Assembly: GCA_958510875.1 (NCBI GenBank)
Contig: OY294070.1
Location: 16,669,631 to 16,733,630 of the forward strand
Direction of reading: 5' to 3'
Source of the DNA: Endomychus coccineus
Lineage: Eukaryota; Arthropoda; Insecta; Coleoptera; Endomychidae
DNA length: 64,000 bases
The position numbers and the translations under genes were made by a program. The notes beneath the pieces were generated by a model. It saw only the letters and a list, made by a program, of their open reading frames with translations, did not search any database and was not told the DNA's origin. Of this stretch, positions 44,959 to 56,322 are shown piece after piece (the first letter of the stretch is position 1; every line of letters begins with the position of its first letter).

Positions 44959-45293
44959 AACTAGAACGTGATGAATTGTTTAACTTTTGATAATCAATGA
45001 ATTTGAGAGCACTCTATTCTACAAATTTGCAAAGTCAAAATGTTGAAATAGCCCTTAGCACTTAAAGTATTTAATGAATATTTTATACAGGCTTCTGAAA
45101 GTTAAAAGTCTTAAGCTCTGGTTAGATACATGAAGTAGTTTAATGGTATTCAAGGAAGTTAAAGTCCTTGTTCTTGACAGTAATTGGTAGCAGCCCTGCT
45201 AATGGGCCCACAGTCCCACACAGTAAACACTCTTTATTTTGTAGTGCTACAATATTACCCTTACTATTTCCATGATTTTCGATTGATACATTT

Positions 45294-45836
45294 ATGCAAC
45301 CAGTTATATGGGTACCTGTATCTAGTATAGCCTATAACTGAAAAGGCTCGACGCGTTCAGGGATTGAAATGGTATTTTACAATTTGCCTTGTGATCTAAC
45401 AACCATAAATCCGCATTATTGTTTGAGATTTAGGCAACCAATTATACGAGTATCTGTATCTAGTATAGCCTACAACTGAAAATAGGCGGGGCTTTCTAGA
45501 ATTAAAATGGTATTACAATTTGTCTTGTAATCTAGCAACCACACATCCACATTATTATTTGAGATTTAGGCAACCAGCTTTTACGAGTATTTGTATATAG
45601 TTATAGCCTACAACTGAAAATGCTCGACGCGTTCAGGGATTGAAATGGTATTACGATTTGCCTTGTAATCTAGCAACCATACATCCACATTATTATTTGA
45701 GAATTAGGCAATCAATTATACGACTATCTGTATCTAGTATAGCCTACAACTGAAAATGCTCCGCTTTGGGGATTAAAATGGTATTACAATTTGCCTTGTA
45801 ATCTAGCAACCATATATTCACATTATCGTTTGACCA
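45294..45836. repeat. Minisatellite, ~136-bp unit, four copies
   Basis: The unit begins GGCAACCA...TATCTGTATCTAGTATAGCC and ends TTGCCTTGTAATCTAGCAAC...ATTATTTGAGATTTA. Starts are at about 45295, 45433, 45569 and 45707. The units differ at several percent, and the middle CTCGACGCGTTCAGGGAT is variably deleted. Confidence 0.9.
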
Positions 45837-48800
45837 TCGAAATAGTAGAAATACAAAGAATGCAAAATTATTCCTAAATCCTAATTTAGTTTCATCAATT
45901 CAAGTTCAGTTTTATTACTTATAATCGGCTCGGTATTGTTATCGACTGAAATGATTAGGATACATTCAGACTAATAAAATTTAATTAGAATCTATTAAAC
46001 AAGTGGTCTGTCGGCGAGGGCTCTCTTGATTAAACGATTTTAATTCTTCTTCAAAATTACTTTATGTACCTACTTCTTTTAGAAGACTCGCTCATAGACC
46101 GGGTGTAATAGTTTGCGCCTTTTCTTGTGAATGATGTATTTATAAACACAAAGAACATATCCTCGTTTGGTCTAAATTTAAAGTTGCAGCTTCCTGCTGG
46201 AGAAATTGATTCCAGTTCGCTTAGGGTTGTGAAGTTGTGAAAGGTTCCACAAGAATGATGGTGAGTTACGAAATATTTGAAAGTCCATAACAAATAAATT
46301 TGTTTCGATAACATCATATTTTCTTACCTTTCTCCTCTTCGAAATGTTTTTATATTTGTCAATCAATTCACAATAATATGATCAATTAAGATTAGGAAGG
46401 TAAACGTTTAGTTGTTTTTGAAATGTCATGTACACATACCCAATAATGATACAATTGTCGACAATGGAGGAATTAAGACGCTCATTAATCATGATATATT
46501 ATAGGGAATATGTCTAAAATAATGTGCTACTAAATGACCGGTTTTACTAATGGCAAGAAAATAATAGTGCTTTGAGAGTATTTTTAGTGAATAAGGTGAT
46601 TAATTTTTATTTATAGTGTTATAGTGTATTCACAGTGTGAACTCTTTTATAGTTTAATAGCAAGGAGTTTGATTTCTGAAATCAACAAAGTGTCGGTAAT
46701 ATGTAAGACATCTGTATGTAAAATATATAAACTATCTCTCAGGAAAGAACAAATGATCTGCAAATGTGTATGAAATATTTTTCATCTTCATTAAATCTAA
46801 TAGAAAATTAGTTCTGTTTGTTCATTAGAACAAAAAAATATTTACAAAAAGAATGTATGGCCATGAGTATAGTACAAGAAACAAAAGTAAGAAAATTCCA
46901 CCGCCCTTCTATACATTGTTTTGATTAAAACCATCAATTCTTTTACAAAAAATGTTAATGTTTTAACTGAAGAAACCAATCATTATAAAATATCTATTCT
47001 GGAGGTGATTTCAGCAAAAACGTGACTACTAATTTAATTAATTAAGACCCTTGCAAAATCGTACTACAATTTGTTTAATTGTCTTCACTTCCTGTTAGAA
47101 ATTCAATTTTATTGATAACAGGAGTTAAAAATTAATGTGATATTATAATAGCAGCGTTTTAGTTTTACCATTAAGGATGGTATTCCCGATCACTTGGTTC
47201 AAGGGTGATTTTATTAGAAAGAGTTCAAGTAACGAGTGATAATAAAAATATACTCAAATAACATTTATGTTCGATCTATATTAGGAATTTGTAAAAGGTA
47301 ATCTGTAAAATATAAACTAAGTTAATTTCATTAGTATTTTCAAATTTAACAAATTTTTATTTCATTATGAAAAATTAATTATAATTACTTTCACAAATTT
47401 CATGGTTTTTCGACGGCTACTCGACTTTACCACAGGTTTTCACATTTATGTGAGTTCGAATATAGTAATAAATTAGATTGGAACAACCTTGGCATGAATA
47501 TTTTTAATTTAAACTCTTTGCACATTGACAATTTGTTAGTTTCGAAAGAATCAAATAGAAAAATTATCAAAGTTATATTCTTTCCTTGGCCTGTTTATAT
47601 TAATTAAATTGAGCATTTTGTGTTTTAAGGCAAAAATGTATGTTCTCGTGTAGCGGTCGAATGGTTCATACAATCCAATTGAAAGATGTGATACTCGAAA
47701 ATTCAATGTCCTACCTTAGGCCATTTTCGAGTTAATGAGCAGAGGGGTCCAAAGCTATTCGCTTTGTTTCTGCACTGTTCTGTGCGCTAACTATTTGGCC
47801 GATTGTAGATAAATGTTTCCTATAAACTCAGCGATTAGTACACGTACCGAAGCCCCCCTTTTAGGTGCGGTCGTTGAGAGAACCTAATTGGTTTGCCAGA
47901 TGTCTTGACTTTGTCAGCTTTGTGTGCAAATATCGTTTTCTTTTTATGATGCCGACTGATTCATTTTCATGGATTTGTAGCGTATTATAATAGTCTATCC
48001 ACTTCCAAGATAGAGCGCACCGAGACAAATGCATGGATAGTTGACATGAATGTGATCAGAATACTCACATTGCGGTTTGAAATGCCGACCAATTTAGGAA
48101 AAATATGCAATTTTGTTTGAAACATGGAAAAATTTATTTAAAAGGAAATATTTTCAAATCTGTTTATATGGCATGTTGTTGCTTGTTGTTGCATGACCGA
48201 CCTCCCAATTATTTACTAGGGGCATAGCACGACCCACTTCGTTATATTTTTGACTGGTGCTGGAAAGCGAACTTCTTCTTCGTCAAACTACATAGAATCA
48301 TCATTATCGTTAATCAAACAGAGTACGTCTATGGTAACTCTATCAGCAAATTGTATGACGAATATTGATTGCATTCGAAGCCTTTTTTCTCCTTTATGTT
48401 ATTGTTTATGTTGGTAACGGCTTTGGAGGATACTAAATATGATCCACAGACACCAAACGTTCTTATATTTCTTATTTCTTCCGACGCTTGGGCAGTAAAC
48501 ATCGTAAAATCGGAAAGAACTTTGTTTGAAATGTGATGATGCTCGAAGATTTTGAGATAACTGTATGATAACAACGGAGCTATTCCTCCACAATGATAAT
48601 CCATTCCTTCCGACTGATATACTCGTCTTATGTGTGGTTAATCAAAATAGCAGGGGGGAAAAAGGCTAAAAGGCCAAAAGCATTTTTTTTTGCGTTGCAT
48701 TTTTTTAGATTTAAGATTTCAAAAATCATCAATAACGAAAGATTTTATTGCACCTCTGACTTCATTGAATGATTAAGAGATCTAGAGGGGGCATGACTAT

Positions 48801-49930
48801 GGAGTGTCCTGCATTTGCCAATCGGCCGCGGCCTAGGGGCCGAAGATTTCATAGGACGGCTTATTTAGGGTAATCTCTGCTATTTCTGGAGATATCTCCA
48901 TATCCGTGCCGAACTTCTTGCTACCAGACTTCTTTTGCGACGTTGTGGAACTCCTACCTCCAAATCTTCAAGAAAAATTTTAATACCTATCTCCTCTCCC
49001 AAAATTCCACTGCTGGCTCACAGATGTGTTTCGAACTTTGATGAACGACACAACATTTTATAATGGTGTGTGTAAGCGCCATATTTTTACACTTACGTTT
49101 GTTCTGACAAGACTGCAGAGAAACCTGAATTAAATTCGTTACTTAATCTCTCAATTTTTCGAGGAACCAGTTTATGTATAACGTTTACTCTAACTTAAAT
49201 ATAGCTCCACGTATTGCACTCTGCAAACCGTTCTTTAGAGAGTAGCTGTTTTTATTTAAAACAATTAAAGAGCTACTAGATATCTTCATTACTGCAAGAA
49301 AAATTTCTTTGGCTCTTCTATATAGAGACAAAGATTATAAACACCATAAGATATGATGATATTATTGAAGATTTCACCAATAACAGATCTCGTGAGAAAG
49401 TGTAAAATTTTTTTTTCGTTAAAGCTTCGAGATTAATTCTATTAATTGATTTTAATAAACGTAGCTACCGTTCCTACTTAAATACATACATAGGCCTAGG
49501 TAATCTAGGTACAAGCGATTAAGATATGAGGGGCGGCAAAAGGTCAAGCGTCTTGTAAAGAAAAGTAAGATCCGGCACTGGAGGTGTAACATCATTGCAA
49601 CTATTGTTCTTAAAAATAAAATAAGGATTAAAAGATTATCACTAGTAGTTATTATTGTGATAGGTAAATCTGAAGGCTTTGATGAGATAATCGAATACCC
49701 TATTTATCGATAACTGATAGGTCGGCTTTGGTTCATCATTTGGATAATTAGTTAGGTCCAATTAATTAACACATACCTATATTCAACTGAAAACGATAAA
49801 AGTGTCCGCCCATCTTATAATCCTCTAGAACAACAGAGGTTAATCGTTTCAGAACTGATGCACGTCGTCAAATATGTGAAGATTACAGATAATTTCATTA
49901 AACTGTAGCCAAGTACGATTTCAAATTTCG
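45837..49930. other. 4 kb with no recognised gene
   Basis: Only short open frames were seen, for example a 91-codon minus frame at 48329-48604 with SEEIRNIRTFGVCGSYL. That faintly recalls an ABC-transporter segment but is not enough for a call. A GC-richer patch (TCGGCCGCGGCCTAGGGG) lies at about 48820. Confidence 0.4.
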
Positions 49931-50483
49931 CGCTCTATTGAGTCACTACAAGTCCAGTATTGATTGACGTTATCCGCGCCATACGTCCCCATAGCTGTTT
50001 ATACTCCGCGATTACCTAATAGTCAAACGTATGTGATTTTGTCTTTTAGAAGAATGTAAACAATTGTAAACTGTCATAGTCGTTGATGAGAAGTCATAAT
50101 TTGAAAGTTTACTAGGCATTTTTGAAGAAATATCGGCTTATTTTCATTGTTTTCGATGTCGAACGCTTGTTTATGTATGTTCAGTGAATCGTGAACTGTG
50201 CATTCGTGAATTTAAAGATACTTTCATTGAATATTAGCTAAATATCGTGTCATGTGCAGTCGAGTATGTAGGTATTCATGTTTAATGCAGCATTACTGAT
50301 TAATTTAACGTGTGATTATATGTAGGATGTAGGTGTTATTCCAATTTATTATTTATTTATTCGTGTATTGCAATGTTGTCATGAGAAAAATGTATTTTAA
50401 ACGTTTTACTTGTGCATATCGTCTGTGTGGAAATGTGCTGCAGCAGTGCCTACTTGATAAACTTCTTTTTCGGATTTAATTAG

Positions 50484-50512
50484 GCCCCGAAGAAAGTGAA
50501 AATACCATGCAT
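50484..50512 (+). other. Possible short exon with start codon
   Basis: The bases between ...GGATTTAATTAG and GTAAGTCC would make a 29-bp exon ending in ACCATGCAT, i.e. a well-placed ATG followed by a perfect GTAAGT donor. It is weak on its own; no downstream exon in frame was identified. Confidence 0.2.
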
Positions 50513-51309
50513 GTAAGTCCTGAACATCATTTAATTTATTATATCCAGTTTTGTATTATTGGTGACAAGTTGTAATAAGGGGTACTTATTGATCGCAAAT
50601 GTAGGCCATCATTGGGTTCATTTAATATTGAACTGATTTAATTGTGAACATCACCTTTTGCAGAATTTTCTTCAGATTCCACTTTTATCGAGTAGATAAC
50701 AAATAGAAATAACTTTTAGGAGTGTCAAAGTAATTGTCGATGTTCCATAACAACCTGTTAAGAAGTTTCTCACTCTGGGTTATGCAGATATAGGTTAGAA
50801 AGTCAAAGTGGGAGATGGTCGATTTATATTACAAAACCCAATACAGTAAACAGGTATTTTTACATTACTGATCGTATTTTCTTTCGAACCTCATTGACAT
50901 TCAGAAGCATTATAGTTAATTCGATTGTAAATAAATTAATGACCAAATAACACATATGGGAGATGGGGACACATTATTTGTAAGCCCTTTAACGACCTTT
51001 AAATGTCACGGTAGTGCAACGCGTCATCTTTAGATTCATCTTCCGATTATTCAGAATAGAATAATTGCAAACGGTCGGTACGTCCGAAAGTATCAACTTT
51101 GCAAACCGGTAAGCAAAATTACTAATATATTGTGCGAGAAAGGCTGAAAAACGCCTATAAGTTTCCTCTGATTTGTTTTTCAGTAAATTAGCGGTATATA
51201 GTGTCCATTTATTTAATCATGTATGGTAAATGGTTGTGTGAAAAATTTTGTGCAGCATTGGGATGTGCCATCCATGTATATAAAACTCGACTTACATGAA
51301 AAATTTCAA

Positions 51310-51610
51310 TTTGTTTGGCAGCTAAAAATTACAATTCCGTTTCAGAAATCATCCGGATAAAAATTTTCCTCTCTTTACATTTTGTACGAATGTTCTTGCA
51401 GATAACTTCGTTGGCAGAGCGAGGCAAAGTTGGCAATGTTTTGCGACGTCTATTGTACATATTTGCTTTGACGCATTTTAAGTCCCGGGAAGTCAATGTT
51501 TCTGAAGAAAAATCTGAGGGAAAACCATTTGAAGCTAATTCTTTATGCAACATTTTAGTTGGTCTCTCTGTAGGTTCTTCTTCAGCTTTTCTTTTGCAGG
51601 CAAAATGTAC
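51310..51610 (-). pseudogene. Fragment resembling MULE/FLYWCH-type insect transposon protein
   Basis: The minus strand is open from the ACKRKAEEEPTERPTKMLHK segment through SRDLKCVKANMYNRRRKTLP and TLPRSANEV to a stop at 51329-51331. The cysteine, then RKA...EKP-like linker, then IYxxRRKxxPxLP pattern is that of the segment between a FLYWCH zinc finger and a MULE transposase in many insect proteins. Neither the zinc finger nor the DDE domain was found. The family call is tentative. Confidence 0.4.
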
Positions 51611-52342
51611 CTACCATAAATTTTTTTGAATCCGAACTAGACGAATATAATTGTCCTCAAAAAGGATATATTATATATAAATAAAAAAATATAAAGACGT
51701 AAAAAGTGATAGGAACCTAGTACCTATTACGAGGGAAAAAGTGATTTTTGGCAACTTTGGCGCCCTTTGCTTCTTTCACTTTTGGTTCTCTAGAATTTTT
51801 GTTCATAAAATTTTTCACTACGACCTACAGTTCTCGTGGAAAATCGAATACAAAAACATAAGATATTCCCAAAAATGCCCAAGGGTTGGGGTCCCAAATT
51901 TTTGGATTTAATCTCGTCAACGATTTATTAAAAAAAATAGCTTCTGTTATTTTTTTCCACAAAAGCTAGATTTACTATACTATTTTAGTGTGATACCAAC
52001 TTCGAACTAAAAAATCGAATTCCCGTGTTTTGTGGGAATTAGTTCCACCTATCACATATTTTTGCATATACATCATATAAAATCCTTCGTTTTTTTTTAA
52101 ATATTGTCTGTATTTGGTCTATTGATCCCAGCAGCTGCAGTAGTCTCCCAGTACCTACATTCACATTGGACTCTTTCGATGATGTTAAATAATAAATATG
52201 GTATTATCTAAGTTACGGTAGGAATAGGAAACACCTTGCATAAAGGCGGCTGGGGGTGACGCATGCGTTTCGACGCTGTCTAGGGCTACCGTCACATGTT
52301 CGAGCCGGCGCGACGACGGTGTGTTGTGTTTGTTTGGGTTTT

Positions 52343-52508
52343 TCAGTGACTCTAGTTCTAGTCGTTTGCTATTCCCATCGCTATTGTAGTTTACGCGTGA
52401 TTACGACATAGACAGCGTGTGCTTGTGTTCTGTTTATATAAACAGTGCGGAAGAGAATATACTTCCCGCCTACTTGGATAATAACAGCAGGAACAAGTAC
52501 TTGACGAG
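52343..52508 (+). promoter_or_regulatory. Candidate host promoter and first exon
   Basis: A CpG-richer stretch (about 52240-52450) stands out from the AT-rich background. It has an arthropod initiator TTTCAGTGAC with A at 52345, and about 165 bp downstream a donor-like GAG/GTAATT at 52508/52509. No TATA box is in place. This fits a housekeeping-type or TATA-less promoter with a non-coding first exon, whose coding exons would lie beyond, possibly outside the window. Confidence 0.35.
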
Positions 52509-52510
52509 GT

Positions 52511-53976
52511 AATTTATTGTTTTATCGGGCTGATTTGATATCTAGAGTGCGTCATTGTGTACCTATCTGTTTGATCATCCCTTGTTAGGAGGGATAGGGT
52601 GGGAAGTATTTTTTAGAAACGATTGCAGCGTTTACCGTGTGAAAATTAATATAATTGGGAGATATTCAAGCAGTATATGAAATGAAAACATCATTCACTT
52701 GGTGTAATTGTTCTATTTGTTAATTAGTAATTGTCTTGTTACTCTGTACTACTATCAAAAGGGGTGAGTAATGAACTTAGTGTCTCATAAAACGAGTTTA
52801 AACAACTTACAATGGTTTTTTTTACTTTGTTATTTATATTTTCCAGTGTTAACTAATTCAAATAATGCTTCGTCCCCTTCATATAGTTATTGCTTTCGTG
52901 ATTTCCAATTTCGTGGATTATTGCTGAAAGCATAGTAGAAGAATGGATGATATGATGTGAGAGTTGCATGATTTTAGATGGTAGAATTTGGTAAAATACC
53001 GGCATCATGATTGCCTTTTGTCTAGCTCAGCTCAAGTGAGCGAGCATCATGCTACGCTGGAATATAAGGGAGGGTAATACCGTTAGAGCCAGTTTTCAAC
53101 TATTTAGGGTTTGCTTCAAGCAGTTCTGGAAATGTTACACGTAGCTTGATAATTATTTTAGATCTTCGTTTTTTCGACTACGTTTCGTCTCGTCTTTGCT
53201 ATGGTTTAAAATCTCACTTTTATCCGTTTTTAAATCGAGATATGTTATACGAGGGCAGCGAGAAGAATTCCCAGCCTGACTATGACGGAAAAGGCGTTGA
53301 CTCACCATAAAATTTTATTTTACAATATAATCTTGATATCAATGCACTTATTGCATCGTTCCAGCAACAATTCAATACCACTTGCAAAATATTCCCTCGG
53401 TTTGTCTTCAAAATGTGCCCAAACAGCAATCTTAACCTCTTCGTTGTCACTGAAATTGCGCCTCCGAAGATGGCGATAAATATGGATTAATCAATCAATT
53501 GTTTAATTGAACTATGGTAATCGTTGACTGATTAAATCATCACACTGAAACTTTACTGTCAATTTTTTTCTAAAAAATATATGGGTTATCCTCAGCAGGT
53601 GGCATTCTGATGAGGGTCAAAATGTAACATCAAAGAATGATGTTGGATTGATTCCAAATGACTAATGACCAAATCCATACTAACAACGAACTGATTATTA
53701 TTTTACTGATACGGTGAGGTCTGAGTTGTCAATGTGAGTAGCCACCGACAGGTTGTTATACACAAAAAAATTAGAGTGATTCACTCTGCATCTATTGTAA
53801 ATTCTAATGGTAACTTCACTCTAACGTTAGTTTTAAATAGTCGCCTTATTTCGAGTCTCGTTTATACATAATCCATTGTTAACAAATATATCGGTGTACA
53901 AATAGACACCAAGAAACTCTACAATGTGTGAATAAACAAATGTAAGTGTATTGAAACTATTATTTTAGTGTAAAAT
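52511..53976. other. Unassigned; would be intron if the 52.3-kb promoter is real
   Basis: No motif-bearing frame. Near 53770-53830 there are AGAGTGATTCACTCT-type short palindromes. Confidence 0.35.
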
Positions 53977-54130
53977 TACACTGACTAAAGGAAACAAAAT
54001 ACTGATTTTGGTGTATATTAAATCTAAGTTTGCACTACCTATAGTGTTGGATTTACACTAACTTATTTAAACAAAATACTGTTCCTAGTGTATATGTTAC
54101 GACTATTACTGCACTACCTATGGTTGGGTG
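53977..54130. repeat. Two-unit ~76-bp tandem repeat
   Basis: TACACTGACTAAAGGAAACA...AATACTGATTTTGGTGTATA...GCACTACCTATAG is followed by TACACTAACTTATTTAAACA...AATACTGTTCCTAGTGTATA...GCACTACCTATGG. AGTGTAAAATTACACT is a palindrome just before it. Confidence 0.65.
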
Positions 54131-54832
54131 AATAAATAATACACTTCTTACAAATACAAAATGTTTATTTAAATATAAATTAATGGAAACATAATAGCCA
54201 CTACTGACTGTTCAACGATGATTAATGTAAACACTATTGATATTGAGTACATGATAAATAAAAGTTAGGTTAGGTTTGCCTTCCTACGAGTGGTCAACCG
54301 TTATAACGAAAATTTACGATAATAAGGTTTTTATTTTATCTAAATTTACTTCAGGTATCTGATTGGAAATAAGGCCTTGGCGATTTATTGACTAGCATCC
54401 TGGATTTTTTTAACAAAACGCTTCCAAAAAGAACGCCAAGAAGGTTCAATTATGTTTGCTAGAAATTGATGACAGAATTTCCAAGACTCCTGTTGGCGTG
54501 AATGGTTGCTTTCCATAACATTTCATAAGAAATGTGCTGTAGTAAAGTGGAAGCCCGGGAAACTATGAGAAATCGGGATAAAAACCTTCCATCTTCCATA
54601 GCTTCTGATTAGGTAATACATTAAGATGATTAAACAAGAATAGTCACCTTATAACAAATAAAGCTACACATATCAAAGCAGTAGGAGTCACGACACGGAC
54701 ACAAGCGACCACTTGAACGGTTGACTTCCACCAAAGAACATCTTGCTTGCGATTGGCAGTGTCGCAACCATGCATTTGACACTTCTAGTGAACACTTATA
54801 GCGTTTGACACTAAAACAATTTAAATGTAATA
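54131..54832. other. Unassigned spacer
   Basis: A minus-strand stretch at about 54650-54780 translates to a cysteine-rich peptide (SSGRLCPCRDSYCFDMCSF) without stops for some 50 codons. I do not recognise it. Confidence 0.3.
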
Positions 54833-54834
54833 TA

Positions 54835-56040
54835 CAGGGTGTAGATAAATAACTGCGAAAAAATTCAGGGGGTGATTCCTTGTTGAAAAATGAGGTGGGT
54901 CTTTCATATAAAAAAAATCATTTGACCCCCTGATGTTGAGATGCAGCCCTTTAAATGGTGCGCCAAAAAAGTAGTTTTTTATTTTTATCTTCTAAATCCA
55001 AAAAGTTACAAAAATAAAATTAAGCACACATTATTTGCTATTAAGAAGGCATCCAATAACTGAGTTGCTGGTTTTCCACTATGTTTGTAAGGGGTAGAAA
55101 TAACCACCCCTAAAACTTGTTTTTCACTTAACTTTTTCTCTTATGTGTATATTGCCTATTACAAATCCAAAATCTACGAAACCGCATAATTGTTTCATGT
55201 AGGGTTATTCAAGATACCTCAGAAATGTTCCACCGGATACGAGGATCAATGCGTCGCCCTCCAACGCGTGTGTAATTTCTGAAGGGGGTCATTTCGAACA
55301 TCTCATATGATCTCTATTAGTTTTTAATTCAAGAATAATATTTAATTGTTACATTATTTTAAGTGCAGTTTGAGTTCCATTAAATAGCATATCTGTCAAT
55401 TCTGCATTTGTGTACACTTCCATTTTACTGAAATTCTTTACAAAAGGGCCTCAAAATGATAACAATGATTTTAACTTGTTATTGCACATACTAAAAATAA
55501 TGTAGTTGTCTTAACAAAATATGTCAACATGACAGCCGCCTACTCCTACTAGGTAAATCAAAGTTTAATTAAAATTCCACACTATGAGAATCGTGTCATG
55601 TACTTGTGAGTAAATTATTTTTTTTCTCAGGAATCTTAGATTTTTCGAAAAAATTACAAGAGACCTTTTTTGTTCAGAATGAAACAAGCTACCTAAAATA
55701 AAAATAAAATTTTTAATTGGCAATATACACATAAGAGAAAAAGTTAAGTGAAAAACAAGTTTTAGGGTTGGTTATTTCTACCCCTTACAAACAGAGTGGA
55801 AAACCAGCAACTCAGTTATTGGATGCCTTCTTAATAGCAAATAATGTGTGCTTAATTTTATTTTTGTAACTTTTTGGATTTAGAAGATAAAAATAAAAAA
55901 CTACTTTTTTGGCGCACCATTTAAAGGGCTGCATCTCAACATCAGGGGGTCAAATGATTTTTTTTATATGAAAGACCCACCTCATTTTTCAACAAGGAAT
56001 CACCCCCTGAATTTTTTCGCAATTATCCATTTACACCCTG
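54835..56040 (+). mobile_element. Long-TIR element C (internally deleted relative of A and B)
   Basis: The termini CAGGGTGTAGATAAATAACT and (complement) CAGGGTGTAAATGGATAATT are flanked by TA at 54833-54834 and 56041-56042. The TIRs are about 320-330 bp each. The ~550-bp centre retains only the last codons of a transposase (55222-55310). The TIR sequence beyond the first eight bases differs from A and B, so it is a third family with the same design. Confidence 0.9.
55222..55310 (+). pseudogene. C-terminal remnant of the element C transposase
   Basis: EMFHRIRGSMRR is followed, after a frameshift, by EGGHFEHLI and a stop at 55308-55310. The intact protein of element B ends GIFHRIRNSMRKRLDACI then DAEGGHFQHLL, so the match is direct. 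Everything upstream (HTH and DDE) is deleted. Confidence 0.85.
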
Positions 56041-56082
56041 TATAATGTAAATAATTGTAGTGTATCACAAACACTTTTTTAA

Positions 56083-56322
56083 TGTTCTCCTAGCTGTCTT
56101 ATATGGAATATTTATATCTCCAACAACGTCCCTTATAGATTTTGTGGGATCGTGTGAGAAATAATTTCAAATTAGGTATTCTTTTCGGATATCGGGTAGA
56201 ATATTTTTTTCTTTCTCAATAAGGTTCCCGTTTCTCTTCTTTTTATAGTGTAATGCTTGGAATCCTAGCGCCTGGGTGGTTTTGTATAAATTCACTTCTT
56301 GCAGCATACTTTGCTTCTATTG
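56083..56322 (-). pseudogene. N-terminal fragment of another DUF4817-type transposase
   Basis: The minus strand reads EAKYAARSEFIQNHPGARIP then KKRNGNLIEKEK and HDPTKSIRDVVGDINIPYKT then ARRTLKKC, in two frames with stops. It corresponds to the first HTH, the ETGxF linker and the second HTH of the A/B protein. It lies 43 bp outside element C, so it belongs to a different, older insertion. Confidence 0.6.

Noticed and set aside
48329..48604. Possible ABC-transporter exon (SEEIRNIRTFG)
   Set aside because: The resemblance is limited to about ten residues and no Walker or signature motif is near.
51315..51629. 104-codon plus-strand open frame
   Set aside because: It starts with TTG and overlaps the opposite-strand MULE-like piece, whose residues fit a known pattern better.
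53800..54130. Possible transposon end with ACACT palindromes
   Set aside because: Only a 76-bp direct repeat could be shown; no paired inverted termini or target duplication.
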